NCBI GenBank assembly: GCA_016179105.1 | Contig: JACOSB010000002.1 | Coordinates: forward strand, 1 to 47,703 | Source of the DNA: Candidatus Acetothermia bacterium | GTDB taxonomy: Bacteria; Bipolaricaulota; Bipolaricaulia; RBG-16-55-9; DRXL01 | Direction of reading: 5' to 3' | DNA length: 47,703 nucleotides | Shown here: positions 15,604-25,077 of the stretch, in pieces | Numbering within the stretch: the first letter of the stretch is position 1 | How the letters are laid out: every line of letters starts with the position of its first letter | Notes under the pieces: model-generated | The model's database searches: none | Told to the model about the DNA's origin: nothing | Seen by the model: only the letters and a program-made list of their open reading frames with translations | Translations under genes and position numbers: made by a program

Positions 15604-16758
15604 ATGGATTTTGAATTTACCGAAGAGCATAAGCTCATTCGCAAAACTGCACGACAGTTCGGCGAAGAAATGATCAAGCCGGTCGCGCACGATCACGACG
15701 AATCGTGCAAGTACCCTCATGACATTGTAGAGAAAGCGAAAAAGCTCGATCTGATTGCGCCCTCGATTCCTGAAAAATACGGCGGCGCCGGGATGGATTT
15801 TTTGTCGGGGGTGATCGTGATTGAAGAGCTTTTCCGAGCCGATCCCGGAATTGCCTCGGCAATCACCGCCAGAATTTTCGGCTGCGACATGATTCTAGAT
15901 TTCGGCACCGAAGAGCAGCGCAAAAAATACTTGGTGCCCGTCGCGAAGGGTGACTGGGTCATGGGCAGCGCGATCACCGAACCTGAGGCGGGCTCGGACG
16001 TCGCGAGCTTGAAGACTCGCGCTGAGCGCAAGGGGAAAAACTTCGTCATCAACGGGAACAAAATTTTTATAACCAACGGCTCGATCGCGAATTTTTTGAT
16101 CGTCTTTGCGCGCACCGACACGAACCCGCCGGAACGCCACGGCGGCATCACAGCCTTCATCGTCGAGAAGGATCGTCCTGGTTTTTCCGCACGCCCGATG
16201 AAGAACAAGATGGGCATTCGCGCCTCGGATTTGGCCGAGCTTTCGTTCGACAACGTGACTGTGCCTGAAGAAAACATTATCGGCCAAGAGGGCAGCGCTT
16301 TTTATCATTTGATGCAGTTTTTCGCGCGCGGCCGCACGGCCGTTGCGGCGCAGGCTGTCGGCATCGCGCAAGGAGCTTTTGACGAAGCGCTCAAATACTC
16401 GCAAGAGCGAAAACAATTCAATCGCCCTATTTGTGATCTGCAAGCGATTCAGTTCAAGCTCGCCGACATGGCGACCGACATAGAAGCAGCCCGACTGCTC
16501 GTCTACAAGGCTGCTTACCTGGTGGGCAAGGGTGGTAATCCAGGACGTGAAGCCTCGATGGCCAAGCTATTCGCATCGAGAGTCGCTCGTGAGGTCGCGA
16601 ACGAAGCGTTGCAAATCCACGGCGGCTACGGATTTTTCAAAGACTATCCGGTCGAACGTTTCTATCGAGACGCGAAAATCACCGAGCTTTATGAGGGCAC
16701 GAGCGAGATTCAGCGCTTGATCATCGCGCGCTCGGTCTTGGGGAAAATCCCAGTCTAA
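15604..16758 (+). CDS. acyl-CoA dehydrogenase
   Basis: 384 residues from the ATG at 15604 (a GTG at 15592 is also possible). FAD enzyme that makes a 2,3-enoyl-CoA and passes electrons to ETF. Seen: the helical N-terminal domain, the FAD/substrate segment GSAITEPEAGSDVASLKTRA, and the C-terminal helical domain with RKQFNRPICDLQAIQFKLADM. The catalytic Glu is in LYEGTSEIQRL, near residue 366, as in short/medium-chain enzymes. The substrate chain is not decidable. With the CoA-transferase and acyl-CoA ligase downstream it suggests growth on carboxylic acids. Confidence 0.93.
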   Translation: MDFEFTEEHKLIRKTARQFGEEMIKPVAHDHDESCKYPHDIVEKAKKLDLIAPSIPEKYGGAGMDFLSGVIVIEELFRADPGIASAITARIFGCDMILDFGTEEQRKKYLVPVAKGDWVMGSAITEPEAGSDVASLKTRAERKGKNFVINGNKIFITNGSIANFLIVFARTDTNPPERHGGITAFIVEKDRPGFSARPMKNKMGIRASDLAELSFDNVTVPEENIIGQEGSAFYHLMQFFARGRTAVAAQAVGIAQGAFDEALKYSQERKQFNRPICDLQAIQFKLADMATDIEAARLLVYKAAYLVGKGGNPGREASMAKLFASRVAREVANEALQIHGGYGFFKDYPVERFYRDAKITELYEGTSEIQRLIIARSVLGKIPV

Positions 16759-16780
16759 AGTCTCTATCCGTCAAAGATTG

Positions 16781-16810
16781 CGTAGGGGCGTAGCATCGTA
16801 CGCCTCTACG
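16781..16810. repeat. GTAGGGGC palindrome with a shifted core
   Basis: Arms CGTAGGGGCGTA and TACGCCTCTACG with one mismatch around a 6-base core. Same family. Confidence 0.7.
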
Positions 16811-16857
16811 TTCTTATTATGTTCTCTCCGTCACACTGCTAATGTTACAGAAACCTC

Positions 16858-16886
16858 TTGACGAAAATATCCTCTTGGTTTACTCT
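16858..16886 (+). promoter_or_regulatory. promoter of the secreted helical protein gene
   Basis: TTGACG (16858-16863), 17 bp, TACTCT (16881-16886), ending 22 bases before the ATG at 16908. Confidence 0.5.
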
Positions 16887-16907
16887 GTTGACGAAGGGGG
16901 CAAACAA

Positions 16908-17984
16908 ATGAGAGTGAAGTATCGATTCAGTTGGCTGATCGTTCTGGTGGCGATCATCTCCATTTCAGTAATTGGCTCTGTGAATGTTCTGGCGGGGAAT
17001 TCTTCAGCACAAAACGCGAAGACTTTGATCCGGCAGGCATCGACCTATGCTAATGTGGTGCAGCGCGACCTCAGCAGCTTGAGCGCCACGTTTGGTACGA
17101 TCGACATCAATCTTCAAGGTCGAAGTGGGTTGCTCGATTTGATTCACAAAGCACTCGGCCTGCTCACTGCATGTGTGGCAGACCCGCAAGATCCTACGGC
17201 AGTGTGCGAGGATTCAGTGCGAATCCGTCAGTTCCGGAAGCTGCTCGAGCAAGCACGGCTCGACAAACTAGGCGCTCTTGCTGCTAACATCCAAACAATC
17301 AAGCATTTGCTGGACAAAACTTCTGTGAGCTTGAGTGCGCTGATCGACCGCATCGCTGCTCTCCAACAGATCGATTTGATCAACCACAATGATGTTCAGT
17401 TCCTGCAACATAACGTAGCAAATTGCCAAAAAGTGATGACTATCATCGGCAGCGATGTCGATACGTTGTCCGACCAGCTACAAGATGAAGATGCCGCAGA
17501 AGACATCGCCGCGGGCAAGGCCGATGACGTCAACGAATTTCTGCTCTTGGCCTTGGGTGATGCGAATGTAACTGCGGGCGTGCAAACCGAGAGTGGCCAC
17601 TTGCAGAATGCCGGAGCAGTGCTGGGCGAAGTGATCAGGAGCAACCAAGATACTCGCGATAGTATTCAAGTATGCAGCTCCCTGATCAGCCAAGTTGGGA
17701 GTCTTCTGAGAGACCTGCGAAGATTCTGCACGTTTTACAAATGCAGCATTCAATCCACGGCTTTGTCAGAACAGAGCTTAAGACTCGAAGGCGCCACGTC
17801 CATTCATGCCCAAATCTATACACTAGGCGGCACCCTCGTCCGCGAGACGTGGGCCACGAGCGATACCTTGGCACTAAATTCGACATCTCTTGCGAACGGT
17901 GCTTACTTAGTGGTAGTGACTGGGGTGTCATCAGACGGCCAGATCATCCCCGGCAAAGTGCGCAAGGTCGTCATCGTTCATTAG
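16908..17984 (+). CDS. secreted helical protein with a C-terminal Por/FlgD-like beta domain
   Basis: 358 residues from the ATG at 16908 (AAGGGGG upstream). A signal peptide or TM helix lies at about 6-29. A long helical region follows with four to six cysteines and heptad-like Leu spacing. The last 65 residues are a beta domain (IHAQIYTLGGTLVRETW, then SLANGAYLVVVTGVSSDG, ending RKVVIVH). The ending recalls type IX sorting domains and FlgD-like Ig domains. Two more proteins here, at 27704-28675 and 34120-35220, share the plan. Function unknown; a surface or envelope role is likely. It has its own promoter and interrupts a run of acyl-CoA genes. Confidence 0.8.
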   Translation: MRVKYRFSWLIVLVAIISISVIGSVNVLAGNSSAQNAKTLIRQASTYANVVQRDLSSLSATFGTIDINLQGRSGLLDLIHKALGLLTACVADPQDPTAVCEDSVRIRQFRKLLEQARLDKLGALAANIQTIKHLLDKTSVSLSALIDRIAALQQIDLINHNDVQFLQHNVANCQKVMTIIGSDVDTLSDQLQDEDAAEDIAAGKADDVNEFLLLALGDANVTAGVQTESGHLQNAGAVLGEVIRSNQDTRDSIQVCSSLISQVGSLLRDLRRFCTFYKCSIQSTALSEQSLRLEGATSIHAQIYTLGGTLVRETWATSDTLALNSTSLANGAYLVVVTGVSSDGQIIPGKVRKVVIVH

Positions 17985-17995
17985 AACGTTTAGCA

Positions 17996-18011
17996 AACCG
18001 CCAAGAAAATC
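17996..18011. repeat. CCGCCAAG-type dispersed repeat, short copy
   Basis: AAACCGCCAAGAAAATCT. It resembles the copies at 35420-35439 and 37074-37112, all at gene ends. Weak alone. Confidence 0.35.
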
Positions 18012-18097
18012 TTCTGCGGCAAGTTCCGTTATGATTTAGAATTCTTGCTGGGGCCCTGGAGTTGACTTTTCCCCGGCGCTCCGGCAAGAATATTTCT

Positions 18098-19258
18098 GTG
18101 TACTCGTTTCTGGCTGGCACGCGCATCTTAGACCTCACCAGACTGCTCCCCGGTCCGTACGCTTCGCTCTTAATGGCTGACTTGGGAGCCGAGATCATCA
18201 AGGTCGAAGAGCCGAACACTGGAGACCCTGTCCGATGGCTCTCTCCCTCGACGGGCGAGCTGAGTTATCCCTTTGCCCTGCTCAATCGCAACAAGAAGAG
18301 TCTTACACTCAATCTCAGGGCCGCCGAGGGCCGTGAACTGTTCCTAAAATTGGCAGAGCACACCGATGTGGTGTTTGAGAGTTTTCGGCCCGGCGTCGTC
18401 CAGCGTTTGGGCATCGACTATGAGTCGGTGAAAAAAGTTCAGGCGAAAATTATCTATTGCTCTTTGAGTGGCTATGGCCAAGACGGTCCTTATCGCGAGC
18501 GCGTGGGACACGATATCAATTATATTGGTGTGGCGGGCTTACTGAATCTTACAGGAGAGGCGAAGCCTGTGATCCCCGGAGTGCCCGTCGCCGACTTGGC
18601 CGGAGGCATGTTCGCGGCGCTCTCGATTGTCTCAGCCCTACGCGCGCGAGACCAGACTGGGCAAGGCTCGTACATCGACATCTCTATGACCGACACTGTG
18701 ATCTCATGGATGACGCTCTACGCTGCCGAGCTTTTCGGGACTGGGCAAAGCCCACAGCGCGGAACTCTCCCTTTGGCCGGCGGCTGGCCTTACTACAACA
18801 TCTATGAGACTCTCGATGGAAAATATCTCACGATCGGCGCGCTCGAAGAAAAATTCTGGATCAATTTGTGCAACGCGTTAGGTATTCCTCAGTATGCTCA
18901 GTACCAATTCTCCGCAGAAAAGCGCGACGAGATTTTCTCAGCGCTCCGAAAAATTTTTCGTTCGAAGACTCAACAAGAATGGCTGACTCTCTTGGATGGG
19001 CGCGAGATTCCCGTAGGACCTGTTTATGATCTTGAACAAACCTTCGCTGATCCCCAAGTGCGGCATCGCCAGGTCGAAGCCCGGCATTCCGACAATACAG
19101 ACATACGGTATATCCGTTTCCCAGTGCAATTCTCTCATCCAGAGGGCCGACCTGAACAAGTAGCTCCGAAACTGGGCGAGCATACAGAAGAAATTCTGAG
19201 AAGTTTGGGCTACGCTCAGCCCCAAATTGATTCTTTGCGGTCGCGGGGTGTAATCTAG
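18098..19258 (+). CDS. family III (CaiB/BaiF) CoA-transferase
   Basis: 386 residues from a GTG at 18098; a TTG at 18062 would add 12 residues. I prefer 18098 because family members begin near FLAGTRILDLTRLLPGPY, as here. These enzymes move CoA between acids, with an aspartate as covalent carrier. Visible: the N-terminal LADLGAEIIKVE-like strand, YCSLSGYGQDGPY, then a segment ending VGHDINYI, where the conserved Asp sits, and GQGSYIDISMTDTVIS. Its neighbours are an acyl-CoA ligase 24 bp downstream and an acyl-CoA dehydrogenase upstream, so it probably serves the same acid-degradation pathway. Substrate not fixed. Confidence 0.9.
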   Translation: MYSFLAGTRILDLTRLLPGPYASLLMADLGAEIIKVEEPNTGDPVRWLSPSTGELSYPFALLNRNKKSLTLNLRAAEGRELFLKLAEHTDVVFESFRPGVVQRLGIDYESVKKVQAKIIYCSLSGYGQDGPYRERVGHDINYIGVAGLLNLTGEAKPVIPGVPVADLAGGMFAALSIVSALRARDQTGQGSYIDISMTDTVISWMTLYAAELFGTGQSPQRGTLPLAGGWPYYNIYETLDGKYLTIGALEEKFWINLCNALGIPQYAQYQFSAEKRDEIFSALRKIFRSKTQQEWLTLLDGREIPVGPVYDLEQTFADPQVRHRQVEARHSDNTDIRYIRFPVQFSHPEGRPEQVAPKLGEHTEEILRSLGYAQPQIDSLRSRGVI

Positions 19259-19282
19259 AGCTCGGCAAAGTGAGGGAATGCT

Positions 19283-20863
19283 ATGAACCAACTGCTCTTG
19301 TCGAACCTATTCGAGCAAGCTGTCCAACGAAATTCGCAGGCGGTCGCCACTCTCTGCGGGACAAGCAAGCATACGTATGAACAACTCTACGAACGCGTCT
19401 GCCGTCTCTCCAATGCGTTGGCCAACTTAGGGTTAGATCAGGGTGATCGTTTTGTTGTCTTGATGCTCAACTGTCATCGCTACTTGGAGAGCTATCTCGC
19501 GGCGGCGATCTCCGGACGGATTATCGTTCCGCTCAACATTCGATGGGGAGCCAAAGAGCTCGGCGCGTGCTTACAAGACTGTGTTCCCAAGGCTTTTTTT
19601 CTTGATGCGGTCATCGCCCAGCACCTCACGCCGTTTCTGCCACATCTCAAAGCGCTGGGCATTCAACACTTCATTTATTGCAGCGACGGCCCCCCACCCG
19701 ACGGCATGGTCTCCTACGAAGAGCTCATCAAAAACGCTTCGAGCGAGCCGCCCACTGTGACTATCGAAGAAGACGATGTTCTCGGGCTCTTCTACACCAG
19801 CGGGACGACGGGCGTGCCCAAGGGCGTCATGCTCACACACAAGAATTTGATGATGAATGCCTATCACGCGCAGATCGGCCTCGAATTCCGTCACGCGAGC
19901 GTCTACCTCCATGCCGCTCCGATGTTTCATTTGGCCGACGGTGCAGCCACCTGGACGACAACATGGAACGGTGCTGCCCACGCGTTCATCCCTAAGTTTG
20001 ACCCCGCAGACGTTTTGAACGCCATTCAAAAATGGCGCGTCACGAACACCGTACTCGTGCCCACGATGATCAACCTGCTCATCAACCATCCGGAGTTTAG
20101 CAAATATGACGTTAACAGTCTGAGCCAGACTCTCTACGGCGCTTCGCCCATCGCGCCGGAACTGCTCCGACGCGCTATGAAAGCGCTATCTTGCAGATTC
20201 TATCAAGGCTACGGGATGACCGAAGCCGCGCCGCTGCTCACCATATTGAGTCCCGACAATCACGAGCACGCGCTCAAGGACCCCAAACGCACGCATCTTC
20301 TGGCATCAGCCGGTAAGCCCCTCTTGGGGGTGCAGGTCCGCGTCGTCGACGAGCACGATCGCGATGTGCCCGCCGGCACCGTCGGGGAGATCATCGCGCG
20401 CGGCCCCAATATCATGAAGGGCTATTGGAATAAGCCGGAGCAAACTGCAAAATCTTTACGCGGCGGCTGGTATCACAGCAAAGACATGGGTCGCTTCGAC
20501 GAAGAAGGCTATCTCTACATCGTCGACCGGAAGGACGACATGATCGTAACCGGCGGCGAGAACGTCTACTCGACGGAAGTCGAAGCGGTTCTCTACGAGC
20601 ACCCGGCTGTGCTCGAAGCAGCCGTCGTCGGCGTTCCTGATGAAACATGGGGCGAAGCGATCAAAGCGATCGTCGTCCTGCGATCGGGAGCGAAAGCTAC
20701 AGAAACAGAGATTCTGGAGTACTGCAAGAAGAATCTCTCAACCTACAAAGTGCCGCGCAGCCTCGAATTCATACCAGAGCTTCCGAAGAGCGGCACGGGA
20801 AAAATTCTCAAGACAGTGATCAGACAAAAATACTGGGCAGGGCAGGAACGACGGGTGCATTGA
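19283..20863 (+). CDS. long-chain/medium-chain acyl-CoA ligase (AMP-forming)
   Basis: 526 residues. ATP-binding loop LFYTSGTTGVPKGVMLTH (about residues 169-186), YGMTEAAP (A5), the hinge region KDDMIVTGGENVYSTEVE (about 411-428) and the C-terminal catalytic lysine in PKSGTGKILK. These are the marks of fatty acid-type acyl-CoA synthetases. GAGGG precedes the ATG. The gene follows the CoA-transferase by 24 bp and probably shares its transcript. Substrate: a medium, long or aromatic carboxylic acid; not decidable from sequence. Confidence 0.93.
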   Translation: MNQLLLSNLFEQAVQRNSQAVATLCGTSKHTYEQLYERVCRLSNALANLGLDQGDRFVVLMLNCHRYLESYLAAAISGRIIVPLNIRWGAKELGACLQDCVPKAFFLDAVIAQHLTPFLPHLKALGIQHFIYCSDGPPPDGMVSYEELIKNASSEPPTVTIEEDDVLGLFYTSGTTGVPKGVMLTHKNLMMNAYHAQIGLEFRHASVYLHAAPMFHLADGAATWTTTWNGAAHAFIPKFDPADVLNAIQKWRVTNTVLVPTMINLLINHPEFSKYDVNSLSQTLYGASPIAPELLRRAMKALSCRFYQGYGMTEAAPLLTILSPDNHEHALKDPKRTHLLASAGKPLLGVQVRVVDEHDRDVPAGTVGEIIARGPNIMKGYWNKPEQTAKSLRGGWYHSKDMGRFDEEGYLYIVDRKDDMIVTGGENVYSTEVEAVLYEHPAVLEAAVVGVPDETWGEAIKAIVVLRSGAKATETEILEYCKKNLSTYKVPRSLEFIPELPKSGTGKILKTVIRQKYWAGQERRVH

Positions 20864-20884
20864 GAATGCCTGTCATCATGCTAA

Positions 20885-20913
20885 GAGCGAAGTATCCTCA
20901 GGATGCTTGGCGC
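20885..20913. repeat. degenerate hairpin related to the GTAGGGGC palindromes
   Basis: AGCGAAGTATCCT and AGGATGCTTGGCGCT form an imperfect hairpin. Its inner part (GCGAAG...CTT) is like the core of the copy at 10149, but the GTAGGGGC ends are lost. Confidence 0.4.
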
Positions 20914-20927
20914 TGACTATCTGAATT

Positions 20928-22328
20928 ATGAATCAGCTCATCTCTCGTTTAGCTCGATTTATCATGGGCTCGCCAGCCCGCGTCTTGGTGCTCGGCTTCT
21001 CAGCGATGATTACCCTCGGTACGTGTTTGTTAGCATTGCCGATCGCCGCAGCGCCGGGACACTCCATCGGGATCGTGAACGCGTTTTTTACCTCAACGTC
21101 GGCCGTCTGCGTCACGGGGCTCGTCGTCAAAGACCCGGCGACTGATTTTTCGCTGTTTGGACAATGGGTGATTCTGCTCCTGATACAGATCGGCGGCTTC
21201 GGCTATATGACCATGGCCACGATCATGGCGTTGCTCCTCGGGCGCCAGCTCAGTCTCAAAGATCGCCTTGTCCTGCGCGAAGCCTTGAATGTTCTCAGCA
21301 TGGAAGGTCTCGTTCGCTTCACGCGCAACTTAATCGGAATTTCACTGCTGGTTGAGACGATGGGGGCACTTCTCTTGACGCTGCGCTTCGCCCTCGATGC
21401 AGTTTTTTTGAGTAAACACTCTCTGCTCGATGCCATCTATTTTGGGATTTTTCACTCGGTCTCTGCGTTCAACAACGCCGGCTTCTCGCTTTTCTCGGAA
21501 AATCTGATTCCGTATCGCAGCGATCTGGTCGTCAACTTGGTGATCACGACGCTCATTATTCTGGGCGGCATCGGCTTTATCGTCTACAGCGATCTCTACC
21601 GGCGTTATCATGGCGAAGGCCATCAATTATCCTTGCATACCAAGCTGGTTGTCACAGTGACTATCAGTCTGATCGTGGCTGGGACGGCACTTTTCTTCTT
21701 CTCCGAATTTCAGCATCCAGAAACTATCGGAAAACTTTCACTCTCTGAGCAACTCTTGGTCTCCTACTTTCATTCGGTCAGCGCCCGAACAGCCGGCTTT
21801 AACACTGTTGATCTATCTAAGCTCTCGACCGTCGCGCTCTATCTCTTGATGCTCTTGATGTTCATCGGGGCTTCTCCGGGAGGAACCGGCGGAGGCATCA
21901 AGACAACGACCTTTGGCACGATCGTGATCGACCTATGGACCACGCTGCGCGGGCAAGTGGAAGCGGGCGCGTATCACAGAAGGATCGCGGCCGCGAACGT
22001 CGCGAAAGCGTACTTAATCACCGCAATCGCGTTCATCTGGCTCACGGTGGCAAGCTTTCTGCTGCTGGGGGTAGAACATCTCGAGACCGACAAGTATTTT
22101 CTGCGCGTGCTGTTTGAAGTAACGTCAGCGCTGGGCACCGTGGGGCTTTCCACCGGAGACGGAGGCATATTAAGCTTCGCGGCTTTGTTCAACAGCTTTG
22201 GGAAACTGGTGATTGCCGTGACGATGCTCGTGGGTCGCGTGGGCCCTCTGACGCTTGGCGCCGCGGTGCTTCAATCTCAAGAAAAGTCGCGCGTGCGTTA
22301 TCCCGAGGGCGAAGTGCTGATTGGCTAG
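20928..22328 (+). CDS. KtrB/TrkH-type potassium uptake channel subunit
   Basis: 466 residues, about eight to ten TM helices, made of four M1-P-M2 units. The four selectivity-filter loops are visible: TSAVCVTGL (about 56-64), FNNAGFSLF (about 182-190), RTAGFNTVD (about 287-295) and LGTVGLSTGDGG (about 403-414), each with its glycine. It should form a dimer that takes up potassium or sodium-coupled potassium under control of a cytosolic KtrA ring, encoded next. No good Shine-Dalgarno is seen. Confidence 0.94.
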   Translation: MNQLISRLARFIMGSPARVLVLGFSAMITLGTCLLALPIAAAPGHSIGIVNAFFTSTSAVCVTGLVVKDPATDFSLFGQWVILLLIQIGGFGYMTMATIMALLLGRQLSLKDRLVLREALNVLSMEGLVRFTRNLIGISLLVETMGALLLTLRFALDAVFLSKHSLLDAIYFGIFHSVSAFNNAGFSLFSENLIPYRSDLVVNLVITTLIILGGIGFIVYSDLYRRYHGEGHQLSLHTKLVVTVTISLIVAGTALFFFSEFQHPETIGKLSLSEQLLVSYFHSVSARTAGFNTVDLSKLSTVALYLLMLLMFIGASPGGTGGGIKTTTFGTIVIDLWTTLRGQVEAGAYHRRIAAANVAKAYLITAIAFIWLTVASFLLLGVEHLETDKYFLRVLFEVTSALGTVGLSTGDGGILSFAALFNSFGKLVIAVTMLVGRVGPLTLGAAVLQSQEKSRVRYPEGEVLIG

Positions 22329-22349
22329 TTGCTTAGGAAAGGGGTTTAC

Positions 22350-23018
22350 TTGAGACGACGACAATTTGCTGTGATCGGCCTGGGGAAATTTGGTTTTCAC
22401 GTGGCGCAGGCGCTCAGCCAAGCCGGCTGTGAAGTGATGGCGATCGACACAGATTCTGAGAAAGTTCAGTCTGTGAGTGAGTTTGTGGCGCATGCGCTCC
22501 AGTGTGATGCGTCAGACGAGAAAGCGATCCGTGAGGCCGGTGTCCAGAATATGGATGTCGCGATCGTGAGCGTCGGGGGCAATCTGGAGGCGAGCATCCT
22601 CATCGTGATGAATTTGCGAGAATTGGGAATGAAAGAAATCATCGCTAAAGCCACCAGTCCCATTCATGGTAAAGTCTTGAATAACTTAGGTGTGAAGCGT
22701 GTTATTTATCCAGAGAAAGAGTCGGCCGTGCGCGTGGCGCACAGTCTGGTGACGCCCAATTTGCTGGAGTATTTAGAGCTTGCTCCCGGTTATAGCATCG
22801 CCGAGATTCCGGTGCCCCGCGCCCTGGTCGAAAAGACTCTCAGAGAGAGTCAGATTCGCGCGCTGTATGGAGTGAACATCATTGCAATCCGAAAGAGCAC
22901 GCTCTCGGGCATGATCTTCAACACGAACCCCGGCCCGGACGATGTACTAGCGTCTCGCGATGTGATCGTCATCATCGGCAGGGACGAAGACATTCAGAAA
23001 TTGAGCAATCTGCAGTAA
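22350..23018 (+). CDS. KtrA/TrkA-type potassium uptake regulatory subunit
   Basis: 222 residues from a TTG at 22350, chosen because AGGAAAGGGG lies at the right distance; a TTG at 22329 directly after the ktrB stop is the other option. An RCK_N Rossmann domain opens with FAVIGLGKFGFHVAQAL and a later acidic residue (MAIDTDSEKV) that fits NAD(H) binding. The C-terminal RCK_C domain begins near AEIPVPRALVEKTL. It gates the KtrB channel with ATP/NADH. Coupled with the channel gene, only 21 bp away. Confidence 0.92.
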   Translation: MRRRQFAVIGLGKFGFHVAQALSQAGCEVMAIDTDSEKVQSVSEFVAHALQCDASDEKAIREAGVQNMDVAIVSVGGNLEASILIVMNLRELGMKEIIAKATSPIHGKVLNNLGVKRVIYPEKESAVRVAHSLVTPNLLEYLELAPGYSIAEIPVPRALVEKTLRESQIRALYGVNIIAIRKSTLSGMIFNTNPGPDDVLASRDVIVIIGRDEDIQKLSNLQ

Positions 23019-23819
23019 CCATTTCTCGTTGAGCCAAAAAATTGATTCTCGCTTGGTAAAGCACTAAGCTTAGGTCGGTGGGTACGAATGCAGCTACTCT
23101 CTCGCAAATCAGTCGTTCTGGCTTCAATACTGATTATGGCTGGTGCTATTTTTTTTGGGCGTGGACTCTGGAACTCGGGGCCGAAACAAACGGATTGCCC
23201 ACCGGTGCATCCGGATACGTATTGCGTTTTTGCGGGTCATCAGGATTACGTAGACTCTGTTGCTTTTAGCCCTGACGGTAAGCTTTTAGCTTCTGGCTCT
23301 TGGGATGGAACAATCAGGCTCTGGGAAATCGCCACAGGACATCAAGTTCTAGTGCTCAAAGCCAATCATGTAAGATCACTTTCTTTCAGCCCAGACGGGA
23401 AATTCTTATTGTCTGGCGGCTGTAGAAAATTTGGTCTACCTCATTGTGATGGCGAGATTAAGCTGTGGGAAATGCCTGCCGGTAAAGAGATCCGCTCATT
23501 CTACTATAAGAATGATTTACCTTGGGTTGCTTTTAACCCTGATGGACAAATGTGGCTTTCATCTGCCTGTATGCAATGGCGTCGCGATGAGTGGGACTAC
23601 AACTATTGCGTTGAGAGTGAAGTCAAATTCAGAGAAACTCGCACAGGACAGAAAGTGCGCTCCTTCTATGATACAAACGGCAGAATTGATTCACCCACTC
23701 TAAGTCTCGACGGAAAATGGTTAGCCTATATCTCTGAAAATTCCTCGGTTAGAATAATGAACTTAGATACCGGAGAAGTTACTCGTTCATTCTCCGTGCA
23801 ACACGAACGGCCTCATTTA

Positions 23820-23919
23820 CTGAGCGTTGCATAAATCGCTAAACTTTACCTGGCTGCAAAGATCTGTATTTATGCGGAATTCGCATCTTAAAAAGTAAAG
23901 CTAATAATGCAACGCTCAG
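23820..23919. mobile_element. 100-bp MITE with 13-bp terminal inverted repeats
   Basis: CTGAGCGTTGCAT (23820-23832) is the inverted complement of ATGCAACGCTCAG (23907-23919). A TA dinucleotide flanks each side (23818-23819 and 23920-23921) as target duplication. It encodes nothing. TA duplication points to an IS630/Tc1-mariner-type helper; no such transposase is in the window. Confidence 0.85.
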
Positions 23920-24000
23920 TAGTTAGTTTGAGTCCCAATGGTAAGTACTTGGCCTCCGGCTTTTGTCAGCACCCTGAATCTTCGGATTGTAGAGCAGAGG

Positions 24001-25077
24001 GGCATTGGTGCATGAAGCAATCAAGAAGTAGCGCGGATCGAGTAAGCTGGAGTGTATGGCTAATACAACTCTGCCCCCTCGCCCGCGCCGCAAGACAGTA
24101 TACCGTATTCGCAACTGGGCCGACTATGACCGCGCGCTGGTCCAACGCGGATCGCTGACGGTCTGGATCGACGACCAAGCGCAGAACCGCTGGGCTTATG
24201 ACGGCCCGTCCCAACGGGGTGCCCAGTTCAGCTACAGTGACCTGGCCATCGAAACGATGCTGACCGTGCGGGAAGTCTTCCATCTGACCAACCGCCAGAC
24301 TGAGGGCTTGGTGCGCTCGTTGTTTAAGCTGCTGGACCTGAGGCGGGATGTCCCGGATCACACGACGCTCTCGCGCCGAGCAAGAACCCTGGAGGTGCGT
24401 TGGCCTAAACAGGCGCGGGGGCCGTTGCACTTGGTCTTGGACAGCAGCGGCCTGAAAGTGTATGGGGAAGGGGAGTGGAAAGTGCGCCAGCATGGGTGGG
24501 TCAAGCGGCGCACTTGGCGCAAGATGCATCTGAGCGTGGACGCCCAGAGTGGCGAGATTCAAGCGGCTTTGCTGACCGAAGCCGGAGTGCACGATGCCCA
24601 GGCTGTCGAGCCTCTGCTGGAACAGGTCAAGTCCCCGATGGCCAGTGTCTGTGCCGATGGGGCTTATGATCGAACCAATGTCTACCGGGCGGTGCAAGCG
24701 CGAGCGCCTACGACACGGATTGTCATTCCCCCCCGCCGCGATGCGAAGATCCAACAACATGGCAACGCGCATGGTCCCCCGTTGCCCCGTGATGAAAATC
24801 TGCGCGCTATCCGGCGAGAGGGTCGCGCCCAATGGAAACATCAGTCAGGGTATCATCGCCGTTCGCTGGCCAAGACCGCGGTCTTTCGCTTAAAAACAAT
24901 CTTCGGGGATCGGCTGAGCGCTCGACGAAAAGAGACCCAAGTCAGTCAGTTCACCATTCGTTGCCGCGCGCTCAATCGTATGACCCATCTGGGCATGCCG
25001 CAGAGTCACCGCGTGGGTTGACCAGTCGCTGGGGCTGGGGGGAGTCTACGATTGATTCTCCTTCATGCACCAAAGCC
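24001..25077 (+). mobile_element. IS903-group insertion sequence of the IS5 family
   Basis: 1077 bp. The left end GGCATTGGTGCATGAAG (24001-24017) and the right end (25061-25077) are inverted repeats with one mismatch and resemble the GGCTTTGTTG... ends of IS903. The 9-bp target duplication GAGCAGAGG occurs at 23992-24000 and 25078-25086. One transposase gene fills it. Confidence 0.93.
24056..25021 (+). CDS. IS903-type transposase with a substituted catalytic Glu
   Basis: 321 residues, close to IS903 TnpA along the whole length (RNWADYDRALVQRGSLTVWIDD; LDSSGLKVYGEGEW; CADGAYDR). The catalytic aspartates are Asp129 and Asp201. In the Y-2-R-3-E-6-K box the sequence is YHRRSLAKTAVFRLK: Lys273 stands where Glu is required. 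The codon AAG (24872-24874) differs from GAG by one base. The frame is otherwise intact, so this copy should be unable to transpose, unless a product is supplied by another copy. Confidence 0.93.
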   Translation: MANTTLPPRPRRKTVYRIRNWADYDRALVQRGSLTVWIDDQAQNRWAYDGPSQRGAQFSYSDLAIETMLTVREVFHLTNRQTEGLVRSLFKLLDLRRDVPDHTTLSRRARTLEVRWPKQARGPLHLVLDSSGLKVYGEGEWKVRQHGWVKRRTWRKMHLSVDAQSGEIQAALLTEAGVHDAQAVEPLLEQVKSPMASVCADGAYDRTNVYRAVQARAPTTRIVIPPRRDAKIQQHGNAHGPPLPRDENLRAIRREGRAQWKHQSGYHRRSLAKTAVFRLKTIFGDRLSARRKETQVSQFTIRCRALNRMTHLGMPQSHRVG

